Positions 1 to 6,181 of a DNA stretch of 7,598 nucleotides are shown here, in pieces. The stretch is taken from positions 1 to 7,598 of the forward strand of contig SLPP01000299.1 in assembly GCA_007131945.1 (NCBI GenBank), in the 5' to 3' direction. The notes under the pieces are model-generated. The model was not told where the DNA came from. It made no database searches and saw only the letters and a program-made list of their open reading frames with translations. Position 1 is the stretch's first letter; each line of letters begins with the position of its first letter. Source of the DNA: Paracoccaceae bacterium (GTDB taxonomy: Bacteria; Pseudomonadota; Alphaproteobacteria; Rhodobacterales; Rhodobacteraceae). The translations under genes and the position numbers were made by a program.

Positions 1-187
1 GGCGGTCGGCAACCCGCGCGCGGTGCGCGCCGTCGGCACCGCGGTCGGGCGCAACCCGGTCAGCTTCCTGATCCCCTGCCACCGGGCGATCTCCAGGTCG
101 GGGGGCCTGGGCGGCTATCACTGGGGCCTGCCGGTCAAGCGCGCCATGCTCGCCTGGGAAGCCGCGCGCCGCGACGCCGCCGACTGA
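1..187 (+). CDS. Methylated-DNA--protein-cysteine methyltransferase (Ada/Ogt type), C-terminal end only
   Basis: The 5' part lies outside the window; 61 residues remain, read from base 2 to the TGA at 185-187. The fragment carries the family's active-site motif IPCHR, whose cysteine irreversibly accepts the alkyl group from O6-alkylguanine in damaged DNA. It is followed by the usual GLGGYHWGLPVKRAMLAWE-type tail (GGY, then a Lys, then the leucine-rich helix). The WGLPVKR..LAWEAA ending looks more like the C-terminal domain of Ada-type proteins, which add an AraC-like regulatory half, than like short Ogt proteins, but the missing N-terminus leaves this open. The family call is secure; Ada versus Ogt is not. 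The OmpA-type lipoprotein gene follows after a gap of about 147 bp, so no operon is implied. Confidence 0.93.
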   Translation, partial: AVGNPRAVRAVGTAVGRNPVSFLIPCHRAISRSGGLGGYHWGLPVKRAMLAWEAARRDAAD

Positions 188-334
188 CGGGCGCAGGCCG
201 GATTACTGGCGTCCGGTCCGCGCCGGGAACCGGTCGCATCAGCCATTCGTTACACAGACGGGATGACCGGGGGCTGTTCGGCGCGCGTGCCAGCAGGTAA
301 ACCCGTCGTGAAATCGACTCGGAGTACAGGGACC

Positions 335-979
335 ATGACCTTCAAACCCGTTCTGGCCGGCATTGCGGCCATCGGCCTGCTCGCCGCCTGCGAGACCCCG
401 CAGGGGGATCTCAGCCGCACCCAGACCGGCGCGCTGACCGGCGCCGGGATCGGCGGGCTCATCGGCGCCGCGACCGCGCGTCCGTCCGATCGCGTGCCGG
501 CGGCCTTCGTGGGCGCCGCCGCGGGCGCGATCGGCGGCGGCCTCATCGGCCAGGCGCTCGACCGCCAGGCGGCGGAGTTGCGCCGCGACCTCGGCCCGGG
601 CACGGATGTGCGCAACACCGGCCAGGAAATCATCGTGACCATGCCGCAGGACATCCTCTTCGCGGTCGACAGCGCCGCGCTGCGCCCCGACCTGCGCGCC
701 GACCTGCAGGTCATCGCCGCCAATCTGCGCCGCAACCCCGACAGCATCATCCGCGTCGTCGGCCATACCGACTCGACCGGTTCGCTGGAGCACAACCTGC
801 GGCTCTCCGAGCGCCGCGCCGATTCCGTCGCCGCCGAGTTGATCCAGAACGGCGTGCCGGCCAACCGCATCGTGACCCAGGGCCTGGGCCCGCGCGAACC
901 CGTCGCCACGAACGCCACCGCCGCCGGCCGGGCGCAGAACCGCCGCGTCGAGATCATCATCCGCCCGACGGCCGCCTGA
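335..979 (+). CDS. OmpA-family outer-membrane lipoprotein with glycine zipper
   Basis: A 214-residue envelope protein. The start is ATG 335 because it places a lipoprotein signal at the N-terminus (hydrophobic residues 6-18, lipobox L16-A-A-C19) and has GGAG at 321-324. An in-frame upstream start at 263 would bury the signal. Residues about 31-75 are a glycine/alanine-rich zipper (repeated GxxxG, e.g. GAGIGGLIGA and GAAAGAIGGGLIG), which in this family inserts in or associates with membrane. Residues about 105-210 form an OmpA-like domain with the peptidoglycan-binding signature GHTDSTG at 143-149 and N154-xx-LS-xx-RA-xx-V165. D146 and R161 correspond to the diaminopimelate-contacting Asp/Arg pair. 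The C-terminal GRAQNRRVEI motif is also present. It resembles E. coli YiaD in layout. The likely role is tethering the outer membrane to peptidoglycan; no specific pathway is indicated by the neighbours. Confidence 0.92.
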   Translation: MTFKPVLAGIAAIGLLAACETPQGDLSRTQTGALTGAGIGGLIGAATARPSDRVPAAFVGAAAGAIGGGLIGQALDRQAAELRRDLGPGTDVRNTGQEIIVTMPQDILFAVDSAALRPDLRADLQVIAANLRRNPDSIIRVVGHTDSTGSLEHNLRLSERRADSVAAELIQNGVPANRIVTQGLGPREPVATNATAAGRAQNRRVEIIIRPTAA

Positions 980-1017
980 TCGCGCCGCCTCGCCGCGCCG
1001 GACAGCCCCGATAGCGC

Positions 1018-1046
1018 TTGCAAGACCCCCTTCCCGGTCATATCAA
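1018..1046 (+). promoter_or_regulatory. Candidate sigma70-type promoter of the FadR-type regulator
   Basis: TTGCAA (1018-1023) and TATCAA (1041-1046) are separated by exactly 17 bp, each matching the sigma70 consensus at 4 of 6 positions. The -10 hexamer lies inside the operator-like box at 1036-1055. This is a pattern call only, and high-GC alphaproteobacterial promoters often deviate from the consensus. Confidence 0.4.
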
Positions 1047-1055
1047 TTGACCAAT
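1036..1055 (+). promoter_or_regulatory. Operator-like palindromic box upstream of the regulator
   Basis: GGTCA (1036-1040) and TGACC (1048-1052) form a perfect 5-bp inverted repeat with a 7-bp spacer. A perfect TCAATTGA palindrome (1043-1050) and an ATTG-AC-CAAT repeat (1046-1055) overlap it. GGT/ACC and TTGG/CCAA half-sites are typical of FadR-subfamily operators such as those of PdhR and LldR. The box lies 11 bp before the regulator's ATG and covers the candidate -10, which would fit autorepression. A similar box precedes lldD at 3349-3368. Confidence 0.5.
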
Positions 1056-1066
1056 CGGAGGGGGTC

Positions 1067-1837
1067 ATGCCGTTTCAGCCGGTCCAGTCGGAAAAGCTCG
1101 CCCAGGGCGTGGTGCGCCAGATCGAGCTTCTGATCCTGCGCGGGCTGCTGCGCCCGGGCGAACGGCTGCCACCCGAACGCGAGCTGGCCGAGCGCATGGG
1201 CGTCTCGCGCCCCTCGCTGCGCGAGGCGATCGCCGAACTGCAGGAACGCGGGCTGGTCGTCACCCGCGCCGGCGCCGGGGTCTATGTCGCCGAGATGCTC
1301 GGCTCGGCATTTTCCGAGGCGCTGATCCAGCTCCTGGCGCGGCACCAGGAGGCGGTCTTCGACTATGTCAGCTTCCGCCGCGACCTCGAGGGAATGGCCG
1401 CCGAGCGCGCCGCGCGCTTCGGCTCGGACACCGACCTCAAGGTGATCGCCACGGTCTTCGCCAAGATGGAGGCCGCGCATGCCAAGCGCGACCCGGCCGA
1501 CGAGGCCGAACTCGACGCCGAGTTCCACCTGGCGATCATCGAGGCGAGCCACAACATCGTCATGCTGCACCTGATGCGGGCGATGTTCGATCTGCTGCGC
1601 GCCGGCGTCTTCTACAACCGCCAGGCGATGTTCCGCCACCGCGCCACCCGCGACATGCTGCTCGAGCAGCACCGGGCGATCAACAATGCCATCCAGGCGC
1701 GCGACGCGCTCGGCGCCCGCGCCGCGGCCGAGGCGCATATGAGCTATGTCGAGAGCACGCTGAGCGACCTGCGCAAGTCCGAGGCGAACGAGGCGATCGC
1801 CCGCCTGCGCTACCAGCACGAGCTCTCGCGCCACTGA
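1067..1837 (+). CDS. lldR: FadR/FCD-type GntR transcriptional regulator, probable lactate regulator
   Basis: A 256-residue DNA-binding regulator. ATG 1067 has a strong Shine-Dalgarno GGAGG at 1057-1061. Residues about 10-75 form the GntR winged helix (RLPPERELAERMGVSRPSLREAI, then GLV...GAGVYV in the wing). Residues about 95-240 are the all-helical FCD effector domain, with a D150-xxx-H154 pair plus H202 and H224, the usual Asp/His3 metal-site pattern that helps bind carboxylate ligands. The family includes LldR, PdhR and FadR. The call as an LldR-like regulator is inference from the convergent L-lactate dehydrogenase gene next door and from a similar operator-like box in front of both genes. 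Other carboxylate ligands (pyruvate, glycolate) remain possible, so the symbol is tentative. Confidence 0.85.
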   Translation: MPFQPVQSEKLAQGVVRQIELLILRGLLRPGERLPPERELAERMGVSRPSLREAIAELQERGLVVTRAGAGVYVAEMLGSAFSEALIQLLARHQEAVFDYVSFRRDLEGMAAERAARFGSDTDLKVIATVFAKMEAAHAKRDPADEAELDAEFHLAIIEASHNIVMLHLMRAMFDLLRAGVFYNRQAMFRHRATRDMLLEQHRAINNAIQARDALGARAAAEAHMSYVESTLSDLRKSEANEAIARLRYQHELSRH

Positions 1838-1890
1838 CCCGGGCCGGGCCGCAGGGGGCCGAGGGACTCCACGCGCTCCCGCCGCTTGTC

Positions 1891-1913
1891 GCGCTGAACC
1901 TGCGGTTCAACGC
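1891..1913. repeat. Hairpin 1 of the intergenic element
   Basis: TGAACC (1895-1900) and GGTTCA (1904-1909) pair perfectly around a TGC loop. An outer GCG/CGC pair extends the stem past one mismatch. The start of this hairpin overlaps the end of the left inverted-repeat arm. No T-run follows, so it is not a textbook intrinsic terminator. Confidence 0.55.
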
Positions 1914-1929
1914 TCCGCGCGTTGGGCCG

Positions 1930-1952
1930 GGCTCGCGCCTGCGGCGCGAGCC
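1930..1952. terminator. Perfect 10-bp GC hairpin, possible bidirectional terminator
   Basis: GGCTCGCGCC (1930-1939) and GGCGCGAGCC (1943-1952) are perfect complements around a TGC loop. The apex CC-TGC-GG is the same as in the hairpin at 1891-1913. It lies between two convergent genes, where a bidirectional terminator is expected. It lacks a T-tract on either side, so termination is inferred from position and stem stability only. Confidence 0.4.
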
Positions 1953-1960
1953 TGACCAAA

Positions 1961-1973
1961 GGGGCGTTGCCCC
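1961..1973. repeat. Hairpin 3 of the intergenic element
   Basis: GGGGC (1961-1965) pairs with GCCCC (1969-1973) around a GTT loop, with CAAA before it and CCTTTG a little after it. Further short palindromes follow at 1986-2000 (GAGGG/CCCTC) and 2002-2014 (CGCCGG/CCGGCG), giving a row of five small stem-loops in about 125 bp. Confidence 0.5.
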
Positions 1974-2160
1974 GGCGCCTTTGCGGAGGGCTGGCCCCTC
2001 GCGCCGGGCCGGCGGGGCTGTCGTCTTCGCCGTCGGGCACGCGACTGGCGGCACGTCCCCGCGCAGCGCACAGCTGGACGAGGGGCGGGAGCCCGTGGAG
2101 TCCCCGGTCGCTCGGGCCGCGGCCGAAGCGGGTGGCAGACGCTCCGGTCATCACCTCGGG

Positions 2161-3330
2161 TCAGAGCGGGACGGTCGGGTCGGCGAAGCCCTGCGGGACA
2201 TAGAGCATGTGCGGGCCGACATTGCGGATGTCGGTCTCCCCGCAGAGCGCCATCGAGAGCTCCAGTTCCTTCTGGATCACCTGCAGCGCCTTCGTCACCC
2301 CCGCCTCGCCCATCGCGCCCAGCCCGTAGGTGAAGGCGCGGCCGATATAGGTGCCCTTGGCGCCCAGTGCCAGCGCCTTGAGCACATCCTGCCCCGAGCG
2401 GATGCCGCTGTCGAGATGCACCTCGACCCGGTCGCCGACCGCGTCCATGACCGCCGGCAGCATGCGGATCGAGCTCGGCGCCCCGTCGAGCTGCCGGCCG
2501 CCATGGTTCGACACGACGATCGCGTCGGCGCCGACCTCGGCCGCGCGGCGAGCATCCTCGGGCTCCATGATCCCCTTGACGATCAGCTTGCCGCCCCACC
2601 ATTCCTTGAACTGCGCGATCCGCTTCCAGTCGAGCGAGGGGTCGAAGGCCTCGTTCGTCCAGGTGCTGAGCGAGGAGGGGTCGGTCACGCCCCTGGCATG
2701 GCCGACGATGTTGCCGAAGAAGCGCCGCTTCGTGCCCAGCATGCCGAGGCCCCACCGGACCTTGGTCATCATGTTGGCGATCGAGGCGGGCGTCAGCTTC
2801 GGTGGCGCCGAGAGGCCGTTCTTCAGATCGCGATGCCGCTGCCCAAGCACCTGCAGGTCGACCGTGATGACCAGCGCCGAGCAACTCGCCGCATGCGCGC
2901 GCTCGAAGAGCCGGCGCATGAAGTCGTCGTCCTTGAGCGTGTAGACCTGGAACCAGAAGGGTTTCGTGGTATGCGCCGCCACGTCCTCGATCGAGCAGAT
3001 CGACATCGTCGAGAGCGTGAAGGGCACGCCGAACCTCTCGGCCGCGCGGGCGGCCTTGATCTCGCCATCGGCGTGCTGCATGCCGGTAAGCCCGACCGGG
3101 GCCAGCGCCACCGGCATCGCCACCTCCTCGCCGATCATCGCAGACTTCGTCGTGCGGCCGTCCATGTCCACCGCGACGCGCTGGCGCAGCCTGATCTTCG
3201 CGAAATCGGTGGTGTTCTCGCGGAAGGTCTGCTCGGTCCAGCTGCCCGATTCGGCGTAGTCGTAGAACATCCGCGGCACCCGGCGCCGGTAGACGCGGCG
3301 CAGATCCTCGATACAGGTGATGACGGGCAT
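2161..3330 (-). CDS. lldD: FMN-dependent L-lactate dehydrogenase (alpha-hydroxy acid dehydrogenase)
   Basis: A 389-residue TIM-barrel flavoenzyme, close to the length of E. coli LldD (396). It should oxidise L-lactate to pyruvate and pass electrons to the respiratory quinone pool at the inner membrane. Visible family residues are Y23 in the MFYDYAESG segment, the FMN-binding APVG at 77-80, Y130 in FQVY, T156/D158 in ITVD, K252 in VKG, the catalytic signature SNHGGRQLD at 274-282 (H276 base, R279 binding carboxylate), DSGIR at 307-311 and GR at 330-331 for FMN phosphate. The start at 3330 is supported by a GGAGGAG Shine-Dalgarno complement at 3336-3342. The gene converges on the FadR-type regulator. 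Related enzymes (glycolate oxidase, mandelate dehydrogenase) share these residues; lactate is favoured by overall resemblance and by the neighbouring regulator. Confidence 0.9.
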   Translation of the reverse strand: MPVITCIEDLRRVYRRRVPRMFYDYAESGSWTEQTFRENTTDFAKIRLRQRVAVDMDGRTTKSAMIGEEVAMPVALAPVGLTGMQHADGEIKAARAAERFGVPFTLSTMSICSIEDVAAHTTKPFWFQVYTLKDDDFMRRLFERAHAASCSALVITVDLQVLGQRHRDLKNGLSAPPKLTPASIANMMTKVRWGLGMLGTKRRFFGNIVGHARGVTDPSSLSTWTNEAFDPSLDWKRIAQFKEWWGGKLIVKGIMEPEDARRAAEVGADAIVVSNHGGRQLDGAPSSIRMLPAVMDAVGDRVEVHLDSGIRSGQDVLKALALGAKGTYIGRAFTYGLGAMGEAGVTKALQVIQKELELSMALCGETDIRNVGPHMLYVPQGFADPTVPL

Positions 3331-3348
3331 CGCGGCTCCTCCCCGGCG

Positions 3349-3368
3349 ATTGGACAGAATTTGTTACC
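3349..3368 (-). promoter_or_regulatory. Operator-like box upstream of lldD
   Basis: Read in the lldD direction, the box is GGTAA-N7-TGTCCAAT. It has the same layout as the box before the regulator gene and agrees at 12 of 20 positions, with the conserved GGT and CCAAT ends at identical spacing and the same orientation relative to the gene. The CCAAT end is 18 bp from the lldD ATG. It overlaps the candidate -10 at 3361-3366, which would fit repression by the FadR-type regulator. Confidence 0.45.
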
Positions 3369-3389
3369 AAGCCGGCCGCGGCTGCACAA
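3361..3389 (-). promoter_or_regulatory. Candidate promoter of lldD
   Basis: On the minus strand TTGTGC (3389-3384) and TAACAA (3366-3361) are 17 bp apart. The match to sigma70 consensus is weak, particularly in the -10, but the position, 30 bp before the ATG and overlapping the operator-like box, makes sense. Confidence 0.3.
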
Positions 3390-3451
3390 CCCGGCAGCCG
3401 GCGGCGATGCCCGTGGCCGAAATGGTCCCGCCCCCGAGGCGGCGCGGGGCA

Positions 3452-3480
3452 TTGATGCGGCGCACAATCAAAGGTAAACA
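3452..3480 (+). promoter_or_regulatory. Candidate promoter of the rightward glycosyltransferase gene
   Basis: TTGATG (3452-3457) and TAAACA (3475-3480) are 17 bp apart. They lie at the edge of the only A-rich stretch (about 3465-3490) in the 182-bp gap between lldD and the glycosyltransferase. The -10 match is poor, so this is tentative. Confidence 0.27.
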
Positions 3481-3512
3481 AAACACCACCGAGATCGCGC
3501 CAAGGTTGTTTC

Positions 3513-4475
3513 GTGGACGATACCGCATCGCAGGTGATTTGCAGGCCCAGTGCTCCCGGGCTCGGGGCAGCCGGTCGCGGCTGTCCCCCGGACTTGCGGC
3601 GACCGTTCGCCGTCGCACCTGCCATCTCGGTCATCGTGCCGGTCTACCGCGACTGGGACCGGCTGCCGGCGCTGATCGCGGCGCTCGCCGCGCAGGACCG
3701 GCGCGACTTCGAACTGGTGCTGGTCGACAACGAGCCCGGCGCCGGCAATCCCGTCCCGTCGCTGCCCGATCCCGGCGTGCCGGTCCGGCGCGTGCCCTGC
3801 GCGCGCCCCGGCGCCTATGCCGCGCGAAATGCGGGGGCGGCGCGGGCGCGCGGGGCGCTGCTGGTCTTCACCGATGCCGATTGCCTGCCCGCCGCCGACT
3901 GGCTGCGCCGTATGGCGCGCGCCGCAGCCGAGCATCCCGGCCGGATCCTTGCCGGACCGGTCGACATGCTCGCCCGTCCCGATCCCGGCGCCTGGGAGAT
4001 CTTCGACACCGTCCGCGGGATCCCCCAGCACGTCTTCCTGCGCCGCGGCTATGCCGCGACGGCGAATCTCGCGCTGGCGGCGGCGCTGTTCGCCCGGCTG
4101 GGCGGATTCGACCCGGCGCGGCTTTCGGGCGGGGACGCGGAATTCTGCCGCCGCGCGCGCGGGCGGGGCGTGACGCTCCACCTCGTGCCCGGCGCGCGCG
4201 TCGCCCATCCCGCGCGGCGCTGCCAGGCCGATCTCGCGCGCAAGGCGCGGCGCATAAAGGGCGGACAGGTCGCCAGCGGGCCCTGGCCGGGGCGGATCGC
4301 CTGGATCCTGCGCAGCCTCGCCCCGCCCCTGCGCGAGGCGCTGGCCTATCTGGTCAGTCCGTATCCAGCAGCCTGGCGGCTGACGGCCTGTCGCATCCGG
4401 CTGCTTCTGTGGGGGACGGAACTCGCCGAACTGGGCCGCCTGCTGATCCTGCGTCAGCCACCCGAGCGGCGCTGA
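3513..4475 (+). CDS. Family 2 glycosyltransferase
   Basis: A 320-residue GT-A fold glycosyltransferase that should transfer a sugar from a nucleotide donor to a growing glycan at the cytoplasmic face. Motifs in order are the nucleotide-binding strand ISVIVPVYRD (39-47), VDN (71-73), GAYAARNAGAARARG (100-114), the metal-binding DXD within FTDADC (D121/D123), GGFD (197-200), and GGDAEFCRR (206-213) with the acidic pair used in catalysis. The C-terminal 40 residues are hydrophobic and basic and could lie on the membrane. The start is GTG 3513 with a modest AAGG at 3502-3505; GTG 3534 is an alternative. About 35 residues precede the fold and look unstructured. It sits beside a capsule-type exporter and a second GT2, so it probably builds that polysaccharide; donor and acceptor are unknown. 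Its last 122 bp overlap the convergent glycosyltransferase gene. Confidence 0.85.
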   Translation: MDDTASQVICRPSAPGLGAAGRGCPPDLRRPFAVAPAISVIVPVYRDWDRLPALIAALAAQDRRDFELVLVDNEPGAGNPVPSLPDPGVPVRRVPCARPGAYAARNAGAARARGALLVFTDADCLPAADWLRRMARAAAEHPGRILAGPVDMLARPDPGAWEIFDTVRGIPQHVFLRRGYAATANLALAAALFARLGGFDPARLSGGDAEFCRRARGRGVTLHLVPGARVAHPARRCQADLARKARRIKGGQVASGPWPGRIAWILRSLAPPLREALAYLVSPYPAAWRLTACRIRLLLWGTELAELGRLLILRQPPERR

Positions 4476-5247
4476 ACCCGCAACCGAGCGCCGGCGGCAT
4501 CCGCCGCGCCAGCGCCCCGCCGGCATAGCGGGCGAAACAGAGGAGTTGGCGCGGCAGGCCGATCTCCTCCTCGCCGAGGATCTGCCAGACGGCGCGGGCG
4601 CCGCGCCATTTGCACGACGACCGCGATCCGGGCCGGACGCGGTATTCGGCCAGAACCTCGGGCAGACCCCGGGCCTCGACACCCTGGCGCAGGAGCGCCA
4701 GCCAGAAGGCATAGTCCTCGTGCACCGCGCGCCGCGGCATGCGCGCTTGCGGAAAGCGGGCGCGGCGATAGGCCCCGGTCAGGCATCCGATCGGGTTGCC
4801 GTCGAGCGCGTCGCGCCAGCGAAGCTCCGGGCGCGCGCCGACCTCGCCCAGCGCGCGGCCATGAGCATCGATCCGCCGGTAGGCGCCGAAGACGATGTCG
4901 GCGCCGGCGTCGAAGACGACTTTCTGGCGCGCAAGCTTCGCCGGCAGCCAGCGGTCATCGGCGTCGAGGAAGGCGACATGCCGCCCCCGGGCCACCGCCA
5001 GCCCCAGGTTGCGCGTTGCCCCCGCCCCGCGCGGCCGGGTCCGGCCCGGCTCGTGCAGGAGCCGCAGCCGCGGATCGGCGCGGCAGGCCGCCCGCGCCAG
5101 CGCCACCGCACCGTCGGTGGAGGCATCGTCGATCAGGAGCGCCTCCCAGTCGCCGAGGCTCTGCCCCTGCAGCGAGGCGATCGCCTCGCCCAGAAACTCG
5201 GCACCGTTGTGGAACGGGACGATCACCGAGAAGACCGGCGCCCGCAT
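4354..5247 (-). CDS. Family 2 glycosyltransferase, second, with an overlapping C-terminal tail
   Basis: A 297-residue GT-A glycosyltransferase. It shows FSVIVPFHNGAEFLGEAI (6-23), IDDASTDG (39-46), GATRNLGLAVARG (76-88), the DXD in FLDADD (D95/D97) and the acidic HEDYAFWL (176-183) typical of small capsule or O-antigen GT2 enzymes. Its ATG lies 3 bp after the permease stop, so the two genes are almost certainly one translationally coupled operon. The recognisable protein ends near residue 250 (RYAGGALARRM). Residues 258-297 are encoded within the 3' end of the opposite glycosyltransferase gene. Of the last 43 codons, 17 end in A or T, far more than upstream, suggesting a run-on past a lost stop rather than a functional domain. 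The specific sugar cannot be told from sequence. Confidence 0.83.
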   Translation of the reverse strand: MRAPVFSVIVPFHNGAEFLGEAIASLQGQSLGDWEALLIDDASTDGAVALARAACRADPRLRLLHEPGRTRPRGAGATRNLGLAVARGRHVAFLDADDRWLPAKLARQKVVFDAGADIVFGAYRRIDAHGRALGEVGARPELRWRDALDGNPIGCLTGAYRRARFPQARMPRRAVHEDYAFWLALLRQGVEARGLPEVLAEYRVRPGSRSSCKWRGARAVWQILGEEEIGLPRQLLCFARYAGGALARRMPPALGCGFSAARVADAGSAGGPVRRVPSPTEAAGCDRPSAARLLDTD

Positions 5248-5250
5248 CGC

Positions 5251-6066
5251 TCAGCGGTTCAGAAGGTCGCGGTGGAACTGCCGCAAGAGCAGCAGCCCCG
5301 CGACCATCGGCAGGAGGATGCAGGCGCCGACGAAGGGCAGCGAGACATAGCCCGGCGAATAGACCGGGTAGAAGCCGTCGCGCATGATGCCGGTGACGTG
5401 CAGGATCGGGTTGTACCACAGGATCGTCTGGGCGAGCGGCGGCAGGTCCTCGTAGACGAAGAGCACGCCCGAGATCAGGAAGAGCGGCGCGGTGACGATA
5501 CCCCAGATGTTCTGCCAGACCGGAAAGCGCTGGAAGAGGAAGCAGTTCAGGCAGCCCGAGCCGAGCCCGAGCCCGGTCGCCAGCCCCATGGCCAGCAGGA
5601 TCTGGCCCCAGTCCAGCACCGTCCGCACGTTGTCGTAAAGAAGGATCCCGCCGAGGATCAGCGTGCTCACCGCCCAGATGACCAGCGTGTTGAGCAGGAA
5701 GCGCGCGATGACCGCGTCGATCCAGGTCACGCGCGGATAGAAGAGCAGCGCGCGCGAATAGCTCATCGCCTGGCCGACGGCGTTGGCGAGCGTGGTATAG
5801 GTCTGCAGGACCAGGATCCCGGTTGCCTTGAACAGCAGGAAACTCGTGCCCAGCGTCGGCGAGCGCATCAGCAGCGACCAGGCGAAGGCAAGGAGCACGA
5901 TCATGCCCAGAGGTTGCAGAAGCGCCCAGGCATATCCGCCCGGCCGCCGCCCGTAGCGCGTGGCCATTTCGCGCAGAACGAGAGCGACGATCGAAAGAAG
6001 CGCGGCGCTGGCACCCGGGCGGGACAAGCGCGGCGACGCGGTCTCAACTTCAACTTCTGCCGACAT
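5251..6066 (-). CDS. kpsM: Polysaccharide ABC exporter permease, KpsM-like
   Basis: A 271-residue ABC-2 type membrane protein, the channel subunit that moves a finished capsule-type polysaccharide across the inner membrane with a KpsT-like ATPase. It has about six hydrophobic segments (roughly 53-68, 77-98, 117-143, 155-177, 187-204, 244-261). Family signatures include RYGRRPGGYAWALLQP (37-52), which sits before the first membrane span, LFYPRVTWIDAVIAR (108-122) and WYNPILHVTGIMRDGFYP (217-234). ATG 6066 is chosen; a TTG at 6078 would add four residues, and neither has a clear Shine-Dalgarno. A GT2 gene follows after 3 bp. The ATPase and KpsE-like genes lie on the opposite strand, divergently transcribed, unlike the usual adjacent kpsM-kpsT pair. 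Teichoic or O-antigen exporters (Wzm/TagG) are related; the KpsE-like neighbour favours capsule. Confidence 0.87.
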   Translation of the reverse strand: MSAEVEVETASPRLSRPGASAALLSIVALVLREMATRYGRRPGGYAWALLQPLGMIVLLAFAWSLLMRSPTLGTSFLLFKATGILVLQTYTTLANAVGQAMSYSRALLFYPRVTWIDAVIARFLLNTLVIWAVSTLILGGILLYDNVRTVLDWGQILLAMGLATGLGLGSGCLNCFLFQRFPVWQNIWGIVTAPLFLISGVLFVYEDLPPLAQTILWYNPILHVTGIMRDGFYPVYSPGYVSLPFVGACILLPMVAGLLLLRQFHRDLLNR

Positions 6067-6181
6067 CCTGCCGCACAACGCTGGTTTTCTCGGACCAAAC
6101 TATGTAAACAATTCGACGAAAGATCAATCGCGGGATCGAGACGGGACGCAACCTTTGGTAGAGCATCGACTGCAGGACAGG
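6067..6181. promoter_or_regulatory. Shared divergent promoter region of the exporter genes
   Basis: About 115 bp separate the chosen starts of the permease (leftward) and the KpsE-like gene (rightward), and the stretch 6085-6130 is distinctly A/T-richer than its surroundings. On the minus strand TTGATC (6127-6122) and CATAGT (6104-6099) are 17 bp apart, a plausible promoter for the permease operon. No convincing plus-strand promoter was identified, although one must lie here if the rightward genes are transcribed from this gap. Confidence 0.4.

Larger units (their letters stand above)
1863..2104. repeat. Imperfect 34-bp inverted repeat bounding the convergent intergenic region
   Basis: The arm at 1863-1896, read on the minus strand, matches 2071-2104 on the plus strand at 29 of 34 positions, including the core GGCGGGAGCnCGTGGAGTCCC. 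The arms enclose about 174 bp that hold several smaller hairpins. The whole 1838-2160 region between the regulator and lldD shows no credible gene. It looks like an intergenic repeat element (REP/MITE-like or a decayed element); no transposase or target-site duplication was recognised. Confidence 0.6.

Noticed and set aside
213..233. CCGGT/ACCGG inverted repeat after the methyltransferase gene as a terminator
   Set aside because: Only 5-bp arms with an 11-base loop and no T-run; expected by chance in such GC-rich sequence.
1043..1834. A 263-residue minus-strand frame opposite the FadR-type regulator
   Set aside because: Antisense shadow; the plus-strand frame has a complete GntR-FCD protein with a strong ribosome binding site.
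1838..2160. Insertion sequence or CRISPR array in the convergent intergenic region
   Set aside because: No transposase frame, no target duplication and no direct repeats at regular spacing; only inverted repeats and hairpins are visible.
1922..2203. A 93-codon plus-strand frame in the hairpin-rich intergenic region
   Set aside because: It crosses several hairpins and the inverted-repeat arm, runs into the antisense of lldD, and its translation (Arg/Gly/Pro/Ser-rich) has no recognisable feature. Spurious frames of this kind are common in GC-rich repeats.
1981..3477. A 498-residue plus-strand open frame opposite lldD
   Set aside because: Antisense shadow typical of high-GC DNA; His/Arg/Asp-rich low-complexity translation and no family motif.
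1907..3634. A 575-residue minus-strand open frame covering lldD and both flanks
   Set aside because: It is a frame-shifted shadow of lldD. Its translation is Arg/Ala/Gly-rich without domain motifs, while the lldD frame shows all FMN-enzyme signatures.
3317..4712. Long frames of about 400 codons on both strands around the rightward glycosyltransferase
   Set aside because: Both are other-frame readings of the GT2 genes; Arg/Ala/Pro-rich with no motif, whereas the GT2 frame carries the DXD and nucleotide-binding motifs.
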